A stretch of DNA of 64,000 nucleotides from Bacillus sp. FJAT-22090 (GCF_001278755.1 NZ_CP012601.1:1922001-1986000); one strand, 5' to 3'. Counted from the first letter of the stretch, positions 1 to 8,385 are shown. Program-made: numbers and translations. Notes: generated by a model not told the origin, from the sequence alone.

Positions 1-2
1 GG

Positions 3-80
3 TTGTGGATGGGTTGGTCGATCCGTGGACTTGCAAGTGAGAACAACTACTCGGGAGATGCGATTGTCGATCCTCTATAA
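3..80 (+). CDS. 3' end of an unidentified gene (partial)
   Basis: Frame 3 is open from the window edge to a TAA at 78-80 and reads as 25 residues ending NNYSGDAIVDPL. The composition looks protein-like and the stop lies 25 bases before a long hairpin, as expected at the end of a transcription unit. The fragment is too short to assign a family. Frame 1 is also open through this stretch, so the reading frame itself is uncertain. Confidence 0.25.
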   Translation: MWMGWSIRGLASENNYSGDAIVDPL

Positions 81-105
81 TGTCAAAGAGTTCGTCCAGA
101 AGGCA

Positions 106-160
106 TCATATTTCTTGTGTACAGCCATTGTCGGTTTATGGCTGTACACAAGAAATATGA
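106..160. repeat. Perfect 23-bp inverted repeat with 9-nt loop
   Basis: Arms 106-128 and 138-160 are exact reverse complements, and the loop 129-137 is TGTCGGTTT. No T-run follows on either strand, so it is not a textbook intrinsic terminator. It could still end the transcript of the gene stopping at 80, or be a relic of a palindromic mobile element. Confidence 0.85.
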
Positions 161-330
161 AAACTGATTTTATCAGTAGGAAGAATAATACCCAATTCAA
201 TAATTTTCTATAAAAGGACTACACCCAAGTCGTAGCATTACGCCATTAGGTTAGTCATTCTTGGAAGGGAAATAATTATGTCTCTAAATAACAACGAAAT
301 GTCTTTTCATTGATTGAGTTATTTGTCCCT

Positions 331-359
331 TCAACAATAAATACGTTGCGTATTATAAT
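331..359 (+). promoter_or_regulatory. Candidate sigma-A-like promoter for the Ser-rich gene
   Basis: TATAAT at 354-359 lies 17 nt after TCAACA at 331-336 (four of six matches to TTGACA). It is 30 nt upstream of the start at 389. A mother-cell sigma factor would be expected if this is a coat gene, so the assignment is tentative. Confidence 0.35.
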
Positions 360-388
360 CTAAATCTGTTATTAAGGAGGTGCCTGTT

Positions 389-718
389 ATGGGAGGAAAA
401 AAAGGAAATAGTGGTAGTTCATCTTCTGGAAGCTCGTCTACTGGTTCTACATCTTCAAGTCACTCTTCTAGTCGCTCTTCAAGTCATTCTTCAAGTAGTA
501 GCTCACATGGCAAAAAAGGAAATAGTGGTAGTTCGTCTACTGGTAGCTCGTCTACTGGAAGTTCATCTACTCACAGCTCTTCTTCAAGTAGTTCTTCAAG
601 TAGTAAATCACATGGCAAAAAAGGTAATAGTAGTAGTTCGTCTACTGGAAGTTCATCTACCCACAGCTCGTCTTCAAGAAGTTCTTCAAGTAGTAGCTCA
701 CGTGGCAAAAGGAAATAG
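389..718 (+). CDS. Serine-rich GKKGN-repeat protein, probable spore-surface protein (frameshifted 3' end)
   Basis: The product is a 109-residue low-complexity protein made almost entirely of Ser with Gly, Thr, His and Arg, punctuated by GKKGNS motifs encoded at about 392, 509 and 614. ATG 389 is chosen over GTG 380 because AAGGAGG at 374-380 is correctly spaced from it. There is no signal peptide or transmembrane segment. Lying just upstream of cotH, it resembles CotG/CotB-type coat proteins, whose serines CotH phosphorylates; this role is inferred. In the fourth repeat the A-tract after GGC (707-710) has four A instead of six. The frame therefore ends SRGKRK at 718. Restoring two A would extend the protein through another GKKGNSSSS block to a stop at 765-767. 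This may be a real mutation, slippage or a sequencing error. Confidence 0.75.
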   Translation: MGGKKGNSGSSSSGSSSTGSTSSSHSSSRSSSHSSSSSSHGKKGNSGSSSTGSSSTGSSSTHSSSSSSSSSSKSHGKKGNSSSSSTGSSSTHSSSSRSSSSSSSRGKRK

Positions 719-890
719 TAGTAGTTCGTCTACTGGTAGCTCGTCTTCAAGTAGCTCTTCTTCATAAACCACATTTACTATAAACCCATTTAAAAGAAAA
801 AGTTAGAAGCCTTCCTTTAATCAATTTCCATTAGGTTAAGGGAAGCTTTTAATCCTAAGTAGTTGATTAATGCTAAATTCTATTCATTTA

Positions 891-948
891 CTGACTACTA
901 ACATAGCCCTCGTAAAAAGAAAAGTACTAAGGCTATGTTAGTAGTCAG
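891..948. repeat. Perfect 18-bp inverted repeat, 22-nt loop
   Basis: Arms 891-908 and 931-948 are exact reverse complements around an A-rich loop. A weaker terminator-like stem (about 811-853) precedes it. CATAG is then repeated in tandem at about 956-970, just before the cotH ribosome site. The hairpin may separate the Ser-rich gene from cotH or regulate cotH. Confidence 0.8.
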
Positions 949-1006
949 CTCCAGCCATAGCATAGCATAGCATTTTACTAGCCATTAAATAGCAGGAGGT
1001 GATTAC

Positions 1007-2089
1007 ATGTCAAATCTAATTCCTTCTTATTTCTTAAAGATTAAAGAAGAAGACCTAAACCGTTTAAGAAAGAATCTAAAAAATGATGACTCTGTTTCCA
1101 GCAAGTTGAAGGTTGATAAAACCGTTTATGATATAAAGATTGCCTATCGCGGTGCTTATACACGAAAGTTTCGAAAACGATCCTATGTGATTGATTTCGA
1201 TTCCGAAATGTTTTTTGGAGCTCGTAAAATACATCTTAATGCAGAATACAGAGATCCGTCTCTTATTCGAAATAAACTATCGCTCGACTTCTTTCAAGAC
1301 CTTGGTGTTCTTTCTCCAGAAAGTCAGCATATAAACTTTTACAGAAACGGAACTTTTAAAGGGGTATATCTTCAATTGGAATCCGTAGATGATCTATTTT
1401 TGAAAAAAAGAGGGTTACCAGCTGGTCCCATTTATTATGCCATCAACAATGATGCAAATTTTTCCTTTACGAGAGACGAGAAGCCAAAGGAATCGCTTTT
1501 AGACGGCTATATACAAGCGTCAGGAGATCCATCAGACGATGACTTTCTTCATGATTTGATTACCATCGTAAATACGACGCCACAATCTAAGTTTCTCGAA
1601 GAAGTCTCCCAGTATATTAATATGGACAAATACTTGAACTGGTTGGTCGGGGCAATTTGCACAATGAACAACGACGGTTTTACTCACAACTACGCCCTTT
1701 ATCGCAATAGTGAGACACGTATGTTCGAAATACTCCCTTGGGATTATGATGCGACTTGGGGTCGAAAAGTCAGCGGTGGAATCATGGAGCATACTTACGT
1801 TCCTATTGAAGGCAAAAAAGGAAATCATCTATTATATCTTCTCATCCAATTACCGGAATTTCGAAGGCTTTATAAAGAAGTATTAGAAGAAATCTTGGAA
1901 ACTAAGTTTACGGTTAAGTACATGGAAAATAAAGTACTAGATTTACATCAATTAGTCCGTCCCAACCTCCTTCTAGATCCTTATAAAAATAATAAGGTTG
2001 ATATTTTTGATAATGAGCCAGAAATCATTTTTCAATTTATTCGTGACCGAAATAATTATTTAAAAGAGCAATTAAAGAATCTTAAATAA
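1007..2089 (+). CDS. cotH: CotH-family spore coat protein kinase
   Basis: This 360-residue protein matches CotH in length (362 in B. subtilis). CotH is an atypical protein kinase that phosphorylates serines of coat proteins such as CotB and CotG in the mother cell. The active-site core is visible: NNDGFTHNYALYRN with D223, then PWDYDATWG with D246. The 23-residue spacing equals that of the B. subtilis catalytic residues D228 and D251. ATG 1007 follows AGGAGGTGA closely. There is no signal peptide, as expected for a mother-cell cytoplasmic enzyme. The upstream Ser-rich protein is the obvious candidate substrate, recalling the cotG/cotH neighbourhood of B. subtilis, although here both genes are on the same strand. 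Confidence 0.9.
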   Translation: MSNLIPSYFLKIKEEDLNRLRKNLKNDDSVSSKLKVDKTVYDIKIAYRGAYTRKFRKRSYVIDFDSEMFFGARKIHLNAEYRDPSLIRNKLSLDFFQDLGVLSPESQHINFYRNGTFKGVYLQLESVDDLFLKKRGLPAGPIYYAINNDANFSFTRDEKPKESLLDGYIQASGDPSDDDFLHDLITIVNTTPQSKFLEEVSQYINMDKYLNWLVGAICTMNNDGFTHNYALYRNSETRMFEILPWDYDATWGRKVSGGIMEHTYVPIEGKKGNHLLYLLIQLPEFRRLYKEVLEEILETKFTVKYMENKVLDLHQLVRPNLLLDPYKNNKVDIFDNEPEIIFQFIRDRNNYLKEQLKNLK

Positions 2090-2144
2090 ATAATAATTAT
2101 ATAGTTTTGATACGCTTTTAATATTACAGAAAGGAGTTTTCACA

Positions 2145-2516
2145 GTGGGACCCTTTTGTATTAAAGAAACGGGGAAGTATGGAAAAGGATTATTTGCTAC
2201 ACGTGACATTAAAAAGGATGAACTTATCGAGGTATCACCTGTTATAGTTTCACCTAGAAATGAATGGAAATATATGAAGAAAACCATACTTTTAAATTAC
2301 TGCTTCCATTGGGGTAAACGTACTGCAATCGCACTTGGATATGGAGCACTTTTTAATCATTCCTATACTCCTAATGTAAGATTTGTTAATAATAAAAAAA
2401 ATCTATCCATTGACTTTTATGCCATAGATGATATTAATAACGGGGAAGAATTAACCATTAATTACAATGGGGACCCCGAAGATAAATCAAAACTTTGGTT
2501 TGAAGTAATTGAGTGA
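2145..2516 (+). CDS. Small SET-domain protein (putative lysine methyltransferase)
   Basis: The protein is 123 residues, essentially a bare SET domain. The N-terminal GKGLFATRDI strand motif is followed by the NHSYTPN pseudoknot motif and GEELTINYNGD with the conserved Tyr. SET domains use S-adenosylmethionine to methylate lysines; the bacterial substrate is usually unknown. GTG 2145 is chosen because AAGGAG at 2131-2136 is ideally spaced. The gene lies 55 bp after cotH on the same strand and may be co-transcribed with it. The lysine pairs of the Ser-rich neighbour are a conceivable but untested target. The Cys-rich post-SET region of longer enzymes is lacking. Confidence 0.8.
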   Translation: MGPFCIKETGKYGKGLFATRDIKKDELIEVSPVIVSPRNEWKYMKKTILLNYCFHWGKRTAIALGYGALFNHSYTPNVRFVNNKKNLSIDFYAIDDINNGEELTINYNGDPEDKSKLWFEVIE

Positions 2517-2587
2517 TATACATTCTGCTCACAAACTATCCATAAACATTATTTCTATTAATTCATAATTTAACATTAGCCCGTAAT

Positions 2588-2640
2588 AACTCATTTACTT
2601 ATGAAGCGGAATCTCCGTTATAAGTAAAATGAGTTTTTTT
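2588..2640 (+). terminator. Intrinsic terminator after the SET gene
   Basis: AACTCATTT-ACTTAT at 2588-2602 pairs with ATAAGTAAAATGAGTT at 2620-2635 with one bulged base, followed by a run of seven T. It closes the cotH-SET unit. Confidence 0.8.
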
Positions 2641-3066
2641 GCCTGCCCCAAAGCGACTTAGAATGATAAGAAAGATATATTTAATAAATTAAAGCTATCC
2701 CCTTCTCTTGATTTATTTTGAAAAAAATTTAATTACTTGATGAATAATAATTACTGATGTAAGAGAGTGGGAATCCCACTCTCTTCATTTATTTCGCCAC
2801 TACTACAGGAGGTTTTGGACAGGATACATACCACTAAATAACTCGATAAGTTGATCGTTATATACACACTCCAAGCGTCAATGATCAAACATTAAAAGAA
2901 ATAATGAAAATAAGAATATTCTCGGCTACGTTTCATACATTAATTGTGCTCGCAATGATTTACTAATTTTTTTATGAGAAATCACAAAAAATACTAAATT
3001 ATCAAATTTATAAGTGTATTTACAAAAATCATACGCTATAATCCAAAGTAGAAGGGGGATGGAAAA
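2641..3066. other. Gene-free region with one strong hairpin
   Basis: No credible ORF is present. Nucleotides 2761-2785 form an almost perfect palindrome (AAGAGAGTGGG, loop AAT, CCCACTCTCTT), a second terminator-like hairpin without a long T-run. TATAAT at 3037-3042 is a possible -10 for tldD, but no good -35 lies at the right distance. The remainder shows nothing. Confidence 0.6.
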
Positions 3067-4455
3067 TTGATAAAACAATCAGTTATAGAAAATGTATTGG
3101 AAGCTGCTCTATCGACGGGCGGTGATTTTTCGGAAGTTTTCATTGAAGATAAGTATGTGAACAGAATGGAAATGCAAAGTGGAAAGATAGAGAAAAGTAT
3201 TTCCGGTCGTGATTTTGGAGTAGGTATCCGAATATTTTCAGGTTTTCAAAGTATCTATACCTATACGACTGACTTTACGGAAGAAGGTTTGCTACTAGCT
3301 GCAAAGCGTGCAGCACATGCCATAAAAGGGGGATCCCACGGAATTATTCACCCGCTACAAAGAGAGCTGTATAATCCGATTCACCAAATTGCACAAATGC
3401 CACAAACGGTTGAACATGCAAGGAAGGTCGCTATCATTCGGAAAGCAAATGAAATCGCTAGAAATTATGATGAACGCATTCAACAAGTTAGTCTTCGCTA
3501 TTTCGATGAGGAACAAAATGTACTGATTGCAAATTCGGAAGGTAAATTTGTTGAAGATACCCGAGTTCACAGTAGACTATCTATTCAGGCTACTGCTACT
3601 GACGGAGTAGAAATGCAGACCGGCTTTTATGGGCCAGGAGCGCATGCAGGGTTTGAATTTATCGAAAATCTTAATCTTGAACATTATGCAGGTGAAGCTG
3701 CACGAATCGCTGTAACTATGCTTGGTGCGGATGAATGTCCAAGTGGTAAATTTCCGGTAATTATTGACAATGAGTTTGGAGGGGTTATCTTCCATGAAGC
3801 ATGTGGACACGGATTGGAAGCGACTTCTGTAGCAAAGAATAATTCAGTTTTTGCTAACCGTATAGGCGAGAAGGTTGCACCAGATATCGTGACTTATATA
3901 GATGATGGTACCCTACCAAACGAATGGGGATCTCTCAATATAGATGATGAAGGTGAAAAAACACGCAAAAATGTATTGATTGAAAATGGTATATTAAAGG
4001 GCTATTTAATTGACAAGTTTAATGCACGCCGTATGAAATCAGAAGCAACTGGTTCTTCTCGTCGTGAATCTTATCGTTTCAATCCAACTTCTAGAATGAC
4101 TAATACGTATATTGCACCTGGTACTTCAACACCTGAGGAAATTATCACTTCCACTGAGTATGGACTTTACACAAAATACATGGGTGGAGGTCAAGTAAAT
4201 CCTGCAACAGGTGATTATAATTTCGCAGTTATGGAGGCGTACCTTGTGAAAAACGGGAAAATAGATCGTCCGGTTCGAGGTGCAACACTCATTGGTAATG
4301 GCGCTAAAACATTACAGCTTGTAGATCGTGTTGGAAATAATCTTGCCCATGGTGCAGGAATGTGCGGTGCAACAAGCGGAAGCCTTCCTGTTAATGTCGG
4401 GCAGCCAATGATACGTGTCAGTGAAATAACAGTTGGTGGTACGAAGGGAGTTTAG
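3067..4455 (+). CDS. tldD: TldD-family metalloprotease subunit
   Basis: The 462-residue protein belongs to the TldD/PmbA (U62) family. TldD carries the zinc site and forms a heterodimer with TldE that degrades unfolded peptides and, in some hosts, processes modified peptides. The motif HEACGH (HExxxH) is at residues 243-248, in the context IIDNEFGGVIFHEACGHGLE. The TTG start at 3067 is supported by the GGGGGAT ribosome site a few bases upstream; no nearby ATG is in frame. The partner tldE begins 4 nt after the stop, indicating translational coupling. No peptide or RiPP precursor is recognisable next to the pair, so the substrate is unknown. Confidence 0.9.
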   Translation: MIKQSVIENVLEAALSTGGDFSEVFIEDKYVNRMEMQSGKIEKSISGRDFGVGIRIFSGFQSIYTYTTDFTEEGLLLAAKRAAHAIKGGSHGIIHPLQRELYNPIHQIAQMPQTVEHARKVAIIRKANEIARNYDERIQQVSLRYFDEEQNVLIANSEGKFVEDTRVHSRLSIQATATDGVEMQTGFYGPGAHAGFEFIENLNLEHYAGEAARIAVTMLGADECPSGKFPVIIDNEFGGVIFHEACGHGLEATSVAKNNSVFANRIGEKVAPDIVTYIDDGTLPNEWGSLNIDDEGEKTRKNVLIENGILKGYLIDKFNARRMKSEATGSSRRESYRFNPTSRMTNTYIAPGTSTPEEIITSTEYGLYTKYMGGGQVNPATGDYNFAVMEAYLVKNGKIDRPVRGATLIGNGAKTLQLVDRVGNNLAHGAGMCGATSGSLPVNVGQPMIRVSEITVGGTKGV

Positions 4456-4459
4456 AAAA

Positions 4460-5803
4460 ATGAATATTACTGAATTTCAAGAAGAACTTCTTAATAAAGC
4501 AAAAAACGTTGGTTTCACGGAAGCTGAAGTATATTATGAACGATCTGAATCCTTCCAATGCATGATTTTTGAGGGAGAAATTGATAGCTATGAAACTTCG
4601 GAAGACGCAGGATTTGGTCTACGAGGTCTATATAACGGGAAAATTGGGTACGCGTATACAGAAAAAGTGGATGAAAACTCTATTCTATTTTTAATAGAAC
4701 GAGCGAAAGAAAATGCCGAAGTACTGGACGATAATGATGGTACAGATATTTTTGAAGGTAGTGATGAATATGCTGGCCATAATTTCTATAGTGAAGAGCT
4801 AGCATTAGTCCAAATTCCTGACAAAATTGATTTTATCAAATCAATTGAAAAGAAAGTATTGGCATACGATCCTAGAATCATCACGTTAAACTATTGTATT
4901 TTGCAAGACTTTTCTGGAGAGAGATTGTTAACAAACAGTAAAGGCCTCTCATTGAATGAAAAAAAGAACGGACTCATCATTTTCATTTCTGCTGTTGCAA
5001 AAGATGGTGAAGAAATGAAGACAGGTAGTTACATTAAAATGACACGAGATTTTCATTCTTTGAATGCTGATGACATCGCAAAAAAGGTAGCTGAGGAAGC
5101 TCTATCTAATCTTGGCGAGAAATCAATTCCTGCAGGTAAATACCCAATTATTTTGCGAAACGATGCAGCAGGGTCACTACTTGCTACTTATTCACCGATT
5201 TTCTCGGCAGAAAACACGCAAAAGGACCAATCACTTTTAAAAGGCAAAGTTGGACAAAAGGTCGCAAACGATTTATTCACATTACTTGATGACCCTTTCC
5301 ATCCAGAAGCAGTAGCAGGCTCAAATTTTGATGGAGAAGGAGTGGCGACCAAAAGACGCACCATTGTTTCAAATGGAATACTCGAGACTCTTCTGCATAA
5401 CCGTAAAACCGCTAAAATGGAAGGAAGCGAAACAACCGGGCATGCTCATAAACCATCTTACAAAAGCACCCTGACCGTTGCCCCTTTGAACATGTATATT
5501 GCACCCGGAAAAAGAGCAAAGGAAGACCTTATATCTTCCCTTGCAGAAGGTGTTTTGATAACAGGTTTGTCAGGGCTTCACTCAGGGACGAATGTAATTT
5601 CAGGAGATTTCTCCGTAGCAGCAACTGGTTTTCATATTAAAGATGGAAAAATATCATCTGCTGTCAAACAAATGACTATTGCAGGTAATTTCTTTGATTT
5701 AATAAAGGGGATAGAAGAAATTGGAACCGACCTCCACTTCCTTCCAGGCGGATATGGTTCACCTTCATTACATGTAAAAGAGCTTTCTGTTACGGTGGAT
5801 TAA
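4460..5803 (+). CDS. tldE: TldE/PmbA-family protease subunit
   Basis: This 447-residue protein is the second member of the TldD/TldE pair. It shares the fold but lacks HExxxH, as is usual for TldE, which shapes the proteolytic chamber. Family landmarks are the ETSEDAGFGLRGLYNGKIGYA strand region near the N terminus and the C-terminal LSGLHSGTNVISGDFSVAATGF block. ATG 4460 is chosen because AAGGGAG at 4444-4450 is correctly spaced. An in-frame GTG at 4433 lies inside tldD and has no ribosome site. A hairpin terminator follows at 5877-5910. Confidence 0.88.
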   Translation: MNITEFQEELLNKAKNVGFTEAEVYYERSESFQCMIFEGEIDSYETSEDAGFGLRGLYNGKIGYAYTEKVDENSILFLIERAKENAEVLDDNDGTDIFEGSDEYAGHNFYSEELALVQIPDKIDFIKSIEKKVLAYDPRIITLNYCILQDFSGERLLTNSKGLSLNEKKNGLIIFISAVAKDGEEMKTGSYIKMTRDFHSLNADDIAKKVAEEALSNLGEKSIPAGKYPIILRNDAAGSLLATYSPIFSAENTQKDQSLLKGKVGQKVANDLFTLLDDPFHPEAVAGSNFDGEGVATKRRTIVSNGILETLLHNRKTAKMEGSETTGHAHKPSYKSTLTVAPLNMYIAPGKRAKEDLISSLAEGVLITGLSGLHSGTNVISGDFSVAATGFHIKDGKISSAVKQMTIAGNFFDLIKGIEEIGTDLHFLPGGYGSPSLHVKELSVTVD

Positions 5804-5876
5804 ATAAAGTATAAGAAATTATCAACAATCCAACGATTTACAGAAACGAAGAATTCAAGTGTTTTTTTTACAGAAT

Positions 5877-5910
5877 GAGGCATCCTCAACTAGGGAGGGT
5901 GCCTCTTTTT
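5877..5910 (+). terminator. Terminator of the tldDE operon
   Basis: GAGGCATCCTC (5877-5887) pairs with GGGGTGCCTC-type bases at 5895-5905, followed by T5. The stem overlaps the 3' end of the convergent psiE gene. Confidence 0.8.
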
Positions 5911-6362
5911 ATTTCCTCCGTATTCTTAAAAAACCAGTGACGATTCGGTCTTTCTAAAGGAGTAACATTCATAATAAAATATCCGATTATTAATATTAAA
6001 ATAACTAATGAATACAGTAATGTGTCTATAGGGTGATCATGCTCTACAATAATGAGTCGAATCATAGCGGTAATTCCAACATACAAAAAATAACGTAGCG
6101 GAAAATGGTAGTCTTCTTTAAAATATTTTACAATCATTGTTATAAATTCAAAATACAAAAAGAAAATAAGGATATTTGCGAGGAATTGCTTGTAGTCATT
6201 GCTCCCTTCCACCATCAACATCTTTACAAAGATAGTGAGCTCTTTGATGAGGAGGAATGATAATATTAGTGCCAAAAGCACTAAACAGAGATTCAAAAAA
6301 ATTTGCAACACTTTAGGTATAACCTCTAGTACATCTGATAGCCCTACTCTTTTCTTAGACAT
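5886..6362 (-). CDS. psiE: PsiE-family membrane protein
   Basis: The protein is 158 residues with four hydrophobic helices, at about 18-45, 62-82, 88-108 and 114-132. The signature PLRYFLYVGITAMIRLIIVEH is typical of the PsiE (phosphate-starvation-inducible E) family. Its molecular function is not established; the name reflects phosphate-starvation induction in E. coli. No Pho box was identified here. The gene is convergent with tldE and appears monocistronic. Confidence 0.82.
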   Translation of the reverse strand: MSKKRVGLSDVLEVIPKVLQIFLNLCLVLLALILSFLLIKELTIFVKMLMVEGSNDYKQFLANILIFFLYFEFITMIVKYFKEDYHFPLRYFLYVGITAMIRLIIVEHDHPIDTLLYSLVILILIIGYFIMNVTPLERPNRHWFFKNTEEIKRGTLPS

Positions 6363-6514
6363 TCAATTCCCCCATTCATTTTTCTTCACATCGAATGATA
6401 TGATTAATTAGTATATGTTAGGTTTTCTTACATGTCTAGAATTATTTATGTGAAAATTCAAAAAGAAGACCCTTTTATTATACAAATATATTGTAAACGA
6501 GGTGTTAAATTAAT

Positions 6515-6562
6515 AAAACCATTCCTCCCCCACCAGGTAAAAGTGGAGATAAGAATGGTTTT
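6515..6562 (-). terminator. Terminator downstream of the hprK-like gene
   Basis: AAAACCATTC at 6515-6524 and GAATGGTTTT at 6553-6562 are exact complements. An inner CTCC/GGAG pair extends the stem. On the minus strand it ends in T4 directly after the gene. Confidence 0.75.
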
Positions 6563-6565
6563 AAA

Positions 6566-7495
6566 TTAATTTGACTTTGGTTCATCAAAATCTTTCTCGA
6601 GTCGTTTTACAAACTCTTCTGCAGCACTATACCCTTGTTGTTTTAAATACCAGTTATTTGCTGCTGCTTCAATTAAACCAGCAACATCACGTCCAGGCTG
6701 TAGCTGAATTTGAATATGCGGGATTTGAACCCCCATGTAATCAATAAACTTCGTCTCCAGCTCTAACTCATTATTCAGCGCATTATGCTCCCACTTTGTT
6801 AATTCAATATCAAGTGCAATCCTTGTTTCTTCTTGAAACGCCTTTCTTCCATAAAGACGAACAACATTTAGCAATCCGATACTGCGTAACGCCAAAAATT
6901 CCTTGTTCTTTTCATTATGTGATCCTAATAGGGTTTGAGGACTTAACTTTTTCAATACGACAATATCGTCTGCTACTAGACGATGTCCTCTACCAATCAA
7001 CGTATGGGCAGTTTCGCTCTTTCCGACCCCTGATTTACCACGTAGTAAAATACCCATTCCCGAAACGTTGACACATACACCATGGATAGCTATTTCGGGT
7101 GCCATCGATTTAATGACAAAAGCATCAATTTTCTCACTGACTTCACTTGTAGAGTCAGCAGTGCGTAATACAGGAATTTTCTCCTCCACACAATAGGAGA
7201 TTAAACCAGGTGGCTCCTCTTGATTGGATGTTATAACGATACATGGTGGATCATAACGTACAATATTCCCTATGCGGAGCTTTGATTCGTTTTCAGAAAG
7301 AGTATGTAAATAGTTTATTTCATTTTTCCCCAATATTTGTACATGATCTGTCGCTATAAAATCAAATTTATCCATAAATTCAAGACCAGGACGTCGCACT
7401 TTAGATTGCTTTAATACGCGGTGTAAGTGACCATGTCCACTTAACACCTCAAACGAAAACCTGTGGACAATATCTTTTACTGTCATTGTTTTCAT
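6566..7495 (-). CDS. hprK: HPr kinase/phosphorylase-like protein (divergent)
   Basis: The 309-residue protein spans the whole HprK fold. An N-terminal domain (about 1-130) is followed by catalytic His in AIHGV (H138), Walker A GKSGVGKS at 153-160, VADD at 174-177 and a C-terminal QPGRDVAGLIEAAANN helix. HprK phosphorylates HPr Ser46 to drive carbon catabolite repression. The family signature LEIRGLG is degraded here to LALRSIG (201-207), losing the conserved Glu and a Gly. The context also differs from the usual hprK-lgt arrangement, since the gene stands alone. It is probably a paralogue with altered or regulatory activity. The start could be M1 or M4. Confidence 0.75.
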   Translation of the reverse strand: MKTMTVKDIVHRFSFEVLSGHGHLHRVLKQSKVRRPGLEFMDKFDFIATDHVQILGKNEINYLHTLSENESKLRIGNIVRYDPPCIVITSNQEEPPGLISYCVEEKIPVLRTADSTSEVSEKIDAFVIKSMAPEIAIHGVCVNVSGMGILLRGKSGVGKSETAHTLIGRGHRLVADDIVVLKKLSPQTLLGSHNEKNKEFLALRSIGLLNVVRLYGRKAFQEETRIALDIELTKWEHNALNNELELETKFIDYMGVQIPHIQIQLQPGRDVAGLIEAAANNWYLKQQGYSAAEEFVKRLEKDFDEPKSN

Positions 7496-7689
7496 AGTTA
7501 TAACACTCGCCTTCTAAATATCATCGTTAATCGTGCTCTTTTCAGCATTTTCAGATGGTAAAACATAAGATTATATGTGTAATGACAATTCATTATACTA
7601 TGAGAATTCATCGGATGAAACTAAAGAATGCTTAAAATAACTAATAAGGGGTATATTCTTGTAACATTGCATCACGGAGGTGTACAAGT

Positions 7690-8361
7690 ATGTACCTTGA
7701 TATAGTTATCAAAATAGTTGTTGGTCTTTTAGCGTTGATGACTGTAATCCGCATTCTAGGTAAGAAAGAGCTAGCTCAGCTAACTCCATATGATGTCATA
7801 TATACACTTGTATTAGGAGGAATTCTTGAAGAAAGTATTTTTGACGAAAAAGTGAAAATTTCTCATTTCCTTTTGGCTATAACAACCTGGGCACTATTAA
7901 TATTTTTAATTGAAAAAGCGACTAAAAAATGGGACCCTATTCGAGTTCTATTAAAAGGAGAACCTGTTAAGCTCATCAGTGATGGTAAGCTTGATATGAA
8001 GAAGTTTAATAAAAATCATTTAGAGATGGAACAATTACGGTCTGCCTTAAGAAAACAAGGTGTGTTTTCTCTCCGCGAAGTAAAGGATTTGTTTTTAGAA
8101 CCCGGAGGCGATTTAACTATTAATAAATACGTTCAGTATGAGCCAATAAAAAACGGAGATTTTCCAACAAAGGCAACTGATCAAGATCCAACAGTGCTCC
8201 TAATAGATGAGGGTGTAGTAAAAGAGGATATCTTAACTTATATAGGTAAAGATAAAAAGTGGTTATTAACAAAGCTTTCTGAACAAGGGTTTACTGATAT
8301 CAAGAAAATTGCTTATTGTGAATGGTCGGAAACAGAAGGTTTATTTGTACGAAGCTATTAG
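7690..8361 (+). CDS. DUF421 (YetF-type) membrane protein
   Basis: The protein is 223 residues. Three N-terminal transmembrane segments (about 4-22, 38-55 and 60-78) contain RILGKKELAQLTPYDVI, the hallmark of the YetF/YrbG family. A soluble YetF C-terminal domain follows, including the LRKQGVFSLREVKDLFLEPGG segment. Paralogues in spore formers are often expressed in the forespore or under envelope stress, and their activity is unknown. ATG 7690 follows CGGAGGTG. A bidirectional hairpin lies just downstream. Confidence 0.87.
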   Translation: MYLDIVIKIVVGLLALMTVIRILGKKELAQLTPYDVIYTLVLGGILEESIFDEKVKISHFLLAITTWALLIFLIEKATKKWDPIRVLLKGEPVKLISDGKLDMKKFNKNHLEMEQLRSALRKQGVFSLREVKDLFLEPGGDLTINKYVQYEPIKNGDFPTKATDQDPTVLLIDEGVVKEDILTYIGKDKKWLLTKLSEQGFTDIKKIAYCEWSETEGLFVRSY

Positions 8362-8385
8362 AAGACAAACAAATTTAAAATTGCA

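Noticed and set aside
411..767. 118-codon ORF in the second frame of the Ser-rich gene
   Set aside because: Upstream of the A-tract it is an out-of-frame reading of Ser codons (Val/Leu-rich); only the last part is meaningful, as the continuation after frameshift.
389..767. CRISPR-like repetitive DNA
   Set aside because: The repeats are irregular, coding, in frame with each other and lack unique spacers.
3037..3042. tldD promoter
   Set aside because: TATAAT is present but the nearest TTTACA is only 12 nt away; spacing does not fit sigma-A.
3067..5803. TldDE linked to a RiPP precursor
   Set aside because: No short peptide gene, radical SAM or exporter lies beside the pair; general proteolysis is the simpler view.
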